64,000 bases of DNA from assembly GCF_018829635.1 (NCBI RefSeq), contig NZ_JAHKKG010000002.1, forward strand, positions 558,001-622,000, read 5' to 3'. Below the pieces are notes generated by a model, which was given only the letters and a program-made list of their open reading frames with translations, was not told the origin of the DNA and did not search any database. The DNA is from Paractinoplanes bogorensis (GTDB taxonomy: Bacteria; Actinomycetota; Actinomycetes; Mycobacteriales; Micromonosporaceae). The number at the start of each line of letters is the position of its first letter. Position 1 is the stretch's first letter. The translations under genes and the position numbers were made by a program. Below are positions 59,922 to 64,000 of this stretch, one piece after another.

Positions 59922-61543
59922 CCTTTACGATTCCAAGGGGCCTGAAGGATCTCAATAGCCTGGGCTTCTGGCTGTTGGTTCCGTGTGAGCTCAGCGACGT
60001 CGATATCGATCGCATGATGACACCGATCCTTGAGATGGCGGTACGACAGGGTCGAAAGGGCACAATCAGACCAGACAAGCTTGGTTATCAGTACTATCTG
60101 CACGAGCTGAGCACGTCCGAAGACCTTGAAGGATTCAGGACCCCGGAAGGGCGTGGATTTCTGGACGGGTGGGTGCGGACGTCAGTCATGAAAGTCAGCG
60201 CTAGCGAGAAGATGGAGTATATGCAGCCGCTGACTATCGCTACCTACAGGTCCGGCTTGGTCACGCGCATCAGGAATCGGCAGGCCGACGACCTTGCTTA
60301 TAAAAGCATGGTGGCGTCGCTACAACGTCAGGGTAGCGAAAATCCCACCGCCGAGATCAAGCAGATCTTTATGGATGTCTTCGGTCGCGGCGTCGAGCTA
60401 GGCCCCATGCCGTCCGCCACTCCGGAATACGATCGTGTGACCGAGATCGACATCAACAGCCTGCTGCAGCTGGTCATGCTCGAAAAGTTCGAGGGAAGCC
60501 AGAAGTTCCCGCCGCAGCGAGAGAAGGTCGATAAGGGATTCGCCGTTCCCGGAGCCATTCTTCCCATCGGCTCCGACATTCTTCGATTGCTTCGATTCTA
60601 CGGCCCCAAGATGCCTCCGGCCGAGGCTATGTCACTCCTCATCTCGGTGCTGTCGGTTCGACTCTTCCAAATGCCCCTCAGGCTTGGAGCAGCGGCTCGC
60701 AAGCTCCTGCGCGGCGAAAGTTGCGAAGACCTCGAAAACGCGGATGCGGACAATCCCCTGGAAATCTTCTGCGACTTCACCAGAGAAAAGGGTGGCCCTT
60801 CCGACGAGCTATCCAAGCGTTGCATACGGCGCGATCTGGACAACATGAGGTCATTCTTCACCGACCGGCTCCTCATCCGCACCCTCCACGAATCTGTCGG
60901 ATTGATGGTCGACGAGAAGCCCGACCTGAGCAAGATGACTTCCTCAGAGGAACTGAAGGTCGCCTGCAGCCTGCGGGACAATCTGTACATGAAGGTCGCC
61001 CTGCGCACTCATTTGATGCGTATCCAGAGAGCTCTCGAAGATGAATCAGGTGACGAAGGACTCGCCCTCTTAGCCGAGGTCGAGGACGCCGGACTCAGTC
61101 CAGCCGACCAACTCGCTGCCGTTCTCGTGGAGGGCCTGCGCGCGCGTGGCCTTAAGAACCAGACACTTTGGTTTTACACATCCGGGGGAATAAGTAAGCC
61201 ATACGGAATCTTGTCTGGCTCGATTCGAAGCCGCGCTTCGTGGCGCTACGCGCCGAGCGACGAGTTGCTCACCGCCCTTCTTGCCCTCTGCTTTGTCGAG
61301 CCCGGCGGAAGGCGAACGGTCAACCGGCTTCCGATAGGTGAGGTGTTGGCCCGCCTAGAAAGCCGTTTTGGAATCTTGGTCGCGAAGCCGCCCGCAATGT
61401 TCGACGATCCAGACGCGCGTGCCGGCGCGGCGGCGAACCTCGAGGCTTTCACGCGAAAGCTTCAATTGTTGGGTTGCTTCCAGAGTCTTTCCGATGATTT
61501 CAGCGCTCAGTTCGTGAACCGTCCGAGGGAGGCTGCCGCATGA
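59918..61543 (+). CDS. Unknown 541-aa protein of the defence operon
   Basis: Starts by an ATGA overlap with the kinase-ATPase gene and ends by an ATGA overlap with the large unfinished gene. Sequence opens MTFTIPRGLKDLNSLGFWLL and includes KGTIRPDKLGYQYYLHELSTSEDLEGFRTPEGRGFLDGWVRTSV. Later come ADNPLEIFCDFTREKGGPSDELSKRCIRRDLDNMRSFFTDRLLIRTLHE and LWFYTSGGISKPYGILSG. It looks mixed alpha-rich, soluble, without signal, membrane helix or catalytic motif. Its place between a DptF-like ATPase and a very large protein equals that of DptG in dptFGH or MAD7 in MADS. That is a positional analogy only. Confidence 0.75.
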   Translation: MTFTIPRGLKDLNSLGFWLLVPCELSDVDIDRMMTPILEMAVRQGRKGTIRPDKLGYQYYLHELSTSEDLEGFRTPEGRGFLDGWVRTSVMKVSASEKMEYMQPLTIATYRSGLVTRIRNRQADDLAYKSMVASLQRQGSENPTAEIKQIFMDVFGRGVELGPMPSATPEYDRVTEIDINSLLQLVMLEKFEGSQKFPPQREKVDKGFAVPGAILPIGSDILRLLRFYGPKMPPAEAMSLLISVLSVRLFQMPLRLGAAARKLLRGESCEDLENADADNPLEIFCDFTREKGGPSDELSKRCIRRDLDNMRSFFTDRLLIRTLHESVGLMVDEKPDLSKMTSSEELKVACSLRDNLYMKVALRTHLMRIQRALEDESGDEGLALLAEVEDAGLSPADQLAAVLVEGLRARGLKNQTLWFYTSGGISKPYGILSGSIRSRASWRYAPSDELLTALLALCFVEPGGRRTVNRLPIGEVLARLESRFGILVAKPPAMFDDPDARAGAAANLEAFTRKLQLLGCFQSLSDDFSAQFVNRPREAAA

Positions 61544-64000
61544 GCAACCACGACATTGGCCTCCTCACCGAGGCCATCGCGGCCGAGCTGATCTCTGGCC
61601 TGCAAGGGGTTCGCCCAGGTCACTGTGCGCGAGTTGACGACGTCGACAATGCGATGGCGACGGCCCTTGCGGAGATCCTCCGATCGAACTTGCCGGACAT
61701 GGATGTCCACGTGCTCGAGCAAACGCCAACAGGCAAGCACAGCATTGACTCGGACCGTGCGGTCGAGCTGCGCAACCGAAAACTCCGGCCGTTGCTTCTC
61801 TTGGTCCCCGCGGGCGAGGGACACGCGGCCAGCTCGCTCGACAACTCCTTTGACCGGCTTCCGTTGGTCGGTCTCATGCGTCAAGCCGCGGAGACGTTGG
61901 ACCGCGGCTTGCGGCCTTCGGAAGTCTCGAACGAGGTGTTCGCGCTACGCCGTCTCATCTCCGCGCGGGCAGGTACTGCGGCCTGGTCAGAGTTCCTGGC
62001 CGCAATCAGCAGCGATCCAACCGAGCCCACCGTCGGCCGCGAGCTCTGGCGGCTGGGACTAATCCCGGACCACGGCACCTCGATCATTAGCCGACTGGAG
62101 AAAAACGAAAGGGCGGCCAGAGCGATCGCGTTCGCCCGTCGGTCGAATGCATCGATCGGCGAACGGCTGGTGGATGCCGGCATTCGCGAATCGACCGAGC
62201 GGTCACACTTGCGGGCGTTTCTGGAGACGGTCGGAGTGCCCCTGTCGAATCCGCGGCAGTGGACATACCGGCTCGCGTCACAACGCGACGGATCGCTAAC
62301 GTTCGATAAGTGGCCTCTGGCCGACGACGTCGAAACCAACCTCGGTGCGGTCAGCATCGCACCCTTCCTCAAGGCCGACCAGACTCTCGACAAGCAGTGC
62401 AAGCTCGAGATCGGTGACCAGAATGAGCTGATCTGCCGAGTGCCCGAGGATGGCGAAGGTGTGGTCGTCGTCAAGTGGACAACGGACCCGCCGAAGACCG
62501 ACGCGGTGGACAAGTGGCTCCTGGAGGTTTTGCCGCCCGAGGACCAACGCACGGAAGAGACAACGCCGATCGGGAGCGCGAAGGCAGCCGGCGATCGGCG
62601 GCGCGCGACCGTCAAGGTAAGCGCCACCGAGGACGATCTCGCGAACGGCCGCCAGTTTGTCGTGCACCTCAAGGCACTAGACAAGAACGGTGACAGCGTT
62701 CTTCTATCGGACTATTCGCCGGCGGTGGCGGACAGCCAATGGTTCGAGGTCTCGGTCGTTGATGCTCAAACGCCGGACCAAATCCGCAAGTCGTCGGCTC
62801 ATTCGTTGCCCGAAGCGATCGTCGACGCAGCACTCAGCGGCCTAGATGACCATACCGAAGACGTCGGCCGATGGGATCCGGCCGGCCAGATCTTCGCGCT
62901 CCGCCTGGGGAGTCGGCGTGTCGTTCAGGTGCGGGTTTCTGAACTCTTGGTTCAGTTGCAGCAACGTGCCACAAGCGAGCCCGATCAGCCGATGGTGTTG
63001 GCCGCCGAGTCCAAGCCCGGCATTCCGCTAACCGCGGACGATGTCGTCGGTGAACCCATCGAGCTGCCCCGTACCCTGGGCGAGAGGCGGACAAAGCTGC
63101 TACGAGCCTTTGGCGAGGCAATCACCCGGAATACCGCTGAGTCGGTTATTTGGACGACCGAGCTCCACCAGCAGGTGGCCGAGTATCTCGCTACTTATCG
63201 GCGCGCGCTCGATGCCAACCCCGAGCAAGCGCCTGCGCTACTTCGGCTGGAGACCTTGACTGTCCGGGCCCGGGCTGCGACGGGTCCGGTCGTCGGAGTA
63301 GTCCTCCTGCCTCTTCACCCTCTGCGTCTCGCGTGGATCGCCGCCCACGACCAACTTCTGCGGTCGTGGGCGGAAGATCTGACCGATCTTCCCAAGGCGG
63401 CGCGCCCGACCAGCGTCGATGCTGCTCTAACCCGTCGTATCTCGCCGGCAAATATGCCTTTTATGGTCTTAGGCGACGACGACATCCCGATGCTGTACGA
63501 CTCGGAATTGACTCACGGGAGCGCTCTCTACCTGCCGATCGACGAACCGGCCCGAGAGTCGGCGGCCGAGGCCATCTGCGATGCATTACGTGTAACTCGG
63601 GACGCTGGGCGCGTTCGAACGACCTCCGCCCTGCTGCGCGAACGCATCACGGCGTTCCGACGCGGCCATCCGGGTGGAACCGCCTTGCGCCTTCTCGCTG
63701 TCAACCCAGGGCGCGGCGATGTGGTTGCCGATGCGATCCGTCCGCTCGTCATGCCAGATGACGAGGAGGACGGGGCCGAGGGCACTCGGCTGGAGGTGAC
63801 CGCCTATACCGATCACGTCTCCTTCATCGAGCCGGTCAGCCTCCTCCAAGATCTTCAGCGCAACCTTCGTCTATCGGCACGCGCATCACGAGCTAGTCAT
63901 CTATCGCCACCGTTGTCGCTCTCTGTCCGGCCGATGTCTGCCGCTGCCTCGGACGACGCTGGAGCCCACATCGCGATTGTGCAGAATCTCCCCACCTCAG
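61540..64000 (+). CDS. Very large defence-operon protein, 5' part (cut by window edge)
   Basis: The frame from ATG 61540 is open for all 820 codons to the window edge. The protein begins MSNHDIGLLTEAIAAELISG. Residues about 1-110 look like a small alpha/beta domain (VHVLEQTPTGKHSIDSDRAVEL ... LLLLVPAGEG). Beta-rich segments run at 270-440. Near residue 590 it reads VVLLPLHPLRLAWIAAHDQLLRSWAEDL, a HPLRLAW motif that recalls large HerA/FtsK-type proteins such as DptH or MAD8. That is recalled from family knowledge and not searched. No Walker motif is in the visible part; it would lie further on. The size and gene order suit the translocase of the system. It starts inside the previous stop (ATGA). 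Confidence 0.8.
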   Translation, partial: MSNHDIGLLTEAIAAELISGLQGVRPGHCARVDDVDNAMATALAEILRSNLPDMDVHVLEQTPTGKHSIDSDRAVELRNRKLRPLLLLVPAGEGHAASSLDNSFDRLPLVGLMRQAAETLDRGLRPSEVSNEVFALRRLISARAGTAAWSEFLAAISSDPTEPTVGRELWRLGLIPDHGTSIISRLEKNERAARAIAFARRSNASIGERLVDAGIRESTERSHLRAFLETVGVPLSNPRQWTYRLASQRDGSLTFDKWPLADDVETNLGAVSIAPFLKADQTLDKQCKLEIGDQNELICRVPEDGEGVVVVKWTTDPPKTDAVDKWLLEVLPPEDQRTEETTPIGSAKAAGDRRRATVKVSATEDDLANGRQFVVHLKALDKNGDSVLLSDYSPAVADSQWFEVSVVDAQTPDQIRKSSAHSLPEAIVDAALSGLDDHTEDVGRWDPAGQIFALRLGSRRVVQVRVSELLVQLQQRATSEPDQPMVLAAESKPGIPLTADDVVGEPIELPRTLGERRTKLLRAFGEAITRNTAESVIWTTELHQQVAEYLATYRRALDANPEQAPALLRLETLTVRARAATGPVVGVVLLPLHPLRLAWIAAHDQLLRSWAEDLTDLPKAARPTSVDAALTRRISPANMPFMVLGDDDIPMLYDSELTHGSALYLPIDEPARESAAEAICDALRVTRDAGRVRTTSALLRERITAFRRGHPGGTALRLLAVNPGRGDVVADAIRPLVMPDDEEDGAEGTRLEVTAYTDHVSFIEPVSLLQDLQRNLRLSARASRASHLSPPLSLSVRPMSAAASDDAGAHIAIVQNLPTS

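Overview
The window is high-G+C chromosomal DNA from an actinobacterium, most likely Micromonosporaceae (Actinoplanes-like). This is inferred from several traits: many GTG starts, many leaderless start codons with a TAnnnT box 6-7 nt upstream, a conservon (sensor kinase, roadblock, DUF742, GTPase), an XRE/DUF397 pair, DUF3040, LeuA of the long actinobacterial type, TadA with its actinobacterial partner protein, and a CBM2-GH18 chitinase. No rRNA, CRISPR array, integrase or insertion sequence was seen. The genus cannot be fixed from the sequence alone.

Layout. 1-7.3 kb: 5' part of lysC, a lipoprotein, leuA behind a leucine-codon leader peptide and hairpin, an exported HNH nuclease-like lipoprotein coupled to an Ala/Pro-rich protein, and two tandem RTX-repeat secreted proteins. 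7.3-13.4 kb: a complete dipeptide/oligopeptide ABC importer on the minus strand in the order permease C, binding protein, permease B, ATPase D, ATPase F. 13.8-19.7 kb: the replication/repair block dnaX-ybaB-recR, with an unusually large dnaX and a 12-unit 19-bp tandem repeat, then the SRP RNA and tRNA-Ser(GGA). 19.8-30.1 kb: STAS protein, tRNA-Ser(CGA), deoD, tadA and partner, M23-type lipoprotein, tyrA, DinB-like protein, mtnA, PHP phosphoesterase and a DUF885 peptidase. 30.6-37.2 kb: a conservon preceded by a membrane sensor-like gene. 37.4-46.9 kb: WecB-like protein, SnoaL-like protein, dienelactone hydrolase, two TetR regulators, chitinase, DHA2 exporter, TPR-GGDEF protein and a DUF574-type methyltransferase. 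46.9-51.0 kb: tandem repeats, the XRE/DUF397 module and several small proteins. 51.0-51.8 kb: purC.

The most unusual part is 51.9-64.0 kb, running off the right edge. It has visibly more A/T-ending codons than the rest and encodes a DUF3427-type SF2 helicase, an SF1 UvrD-like helicase, a 1257-residue NERD / degenerate kinase / kinase / P-loop ATPase fusion, a 541-residue unknown, and a very large unfinished ORF. The last four are fused by ATGA overlaps or a 4-nt gap, so they form one translational unit. The content resembles the kinase-plus-ATPase modules of anti-phage systems (Pgl/BREX PglW, MADS, Dnd restriction DptFGH), but the combination matches no complete system I can name. It is the best candidate here for an undescribed defence system.

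Elsewhere the genes are mostly housekeeping and regulatory. Many genes are arranged as tightly overlapping operons or as convergent pairs sharing a CTAG stop overlap.
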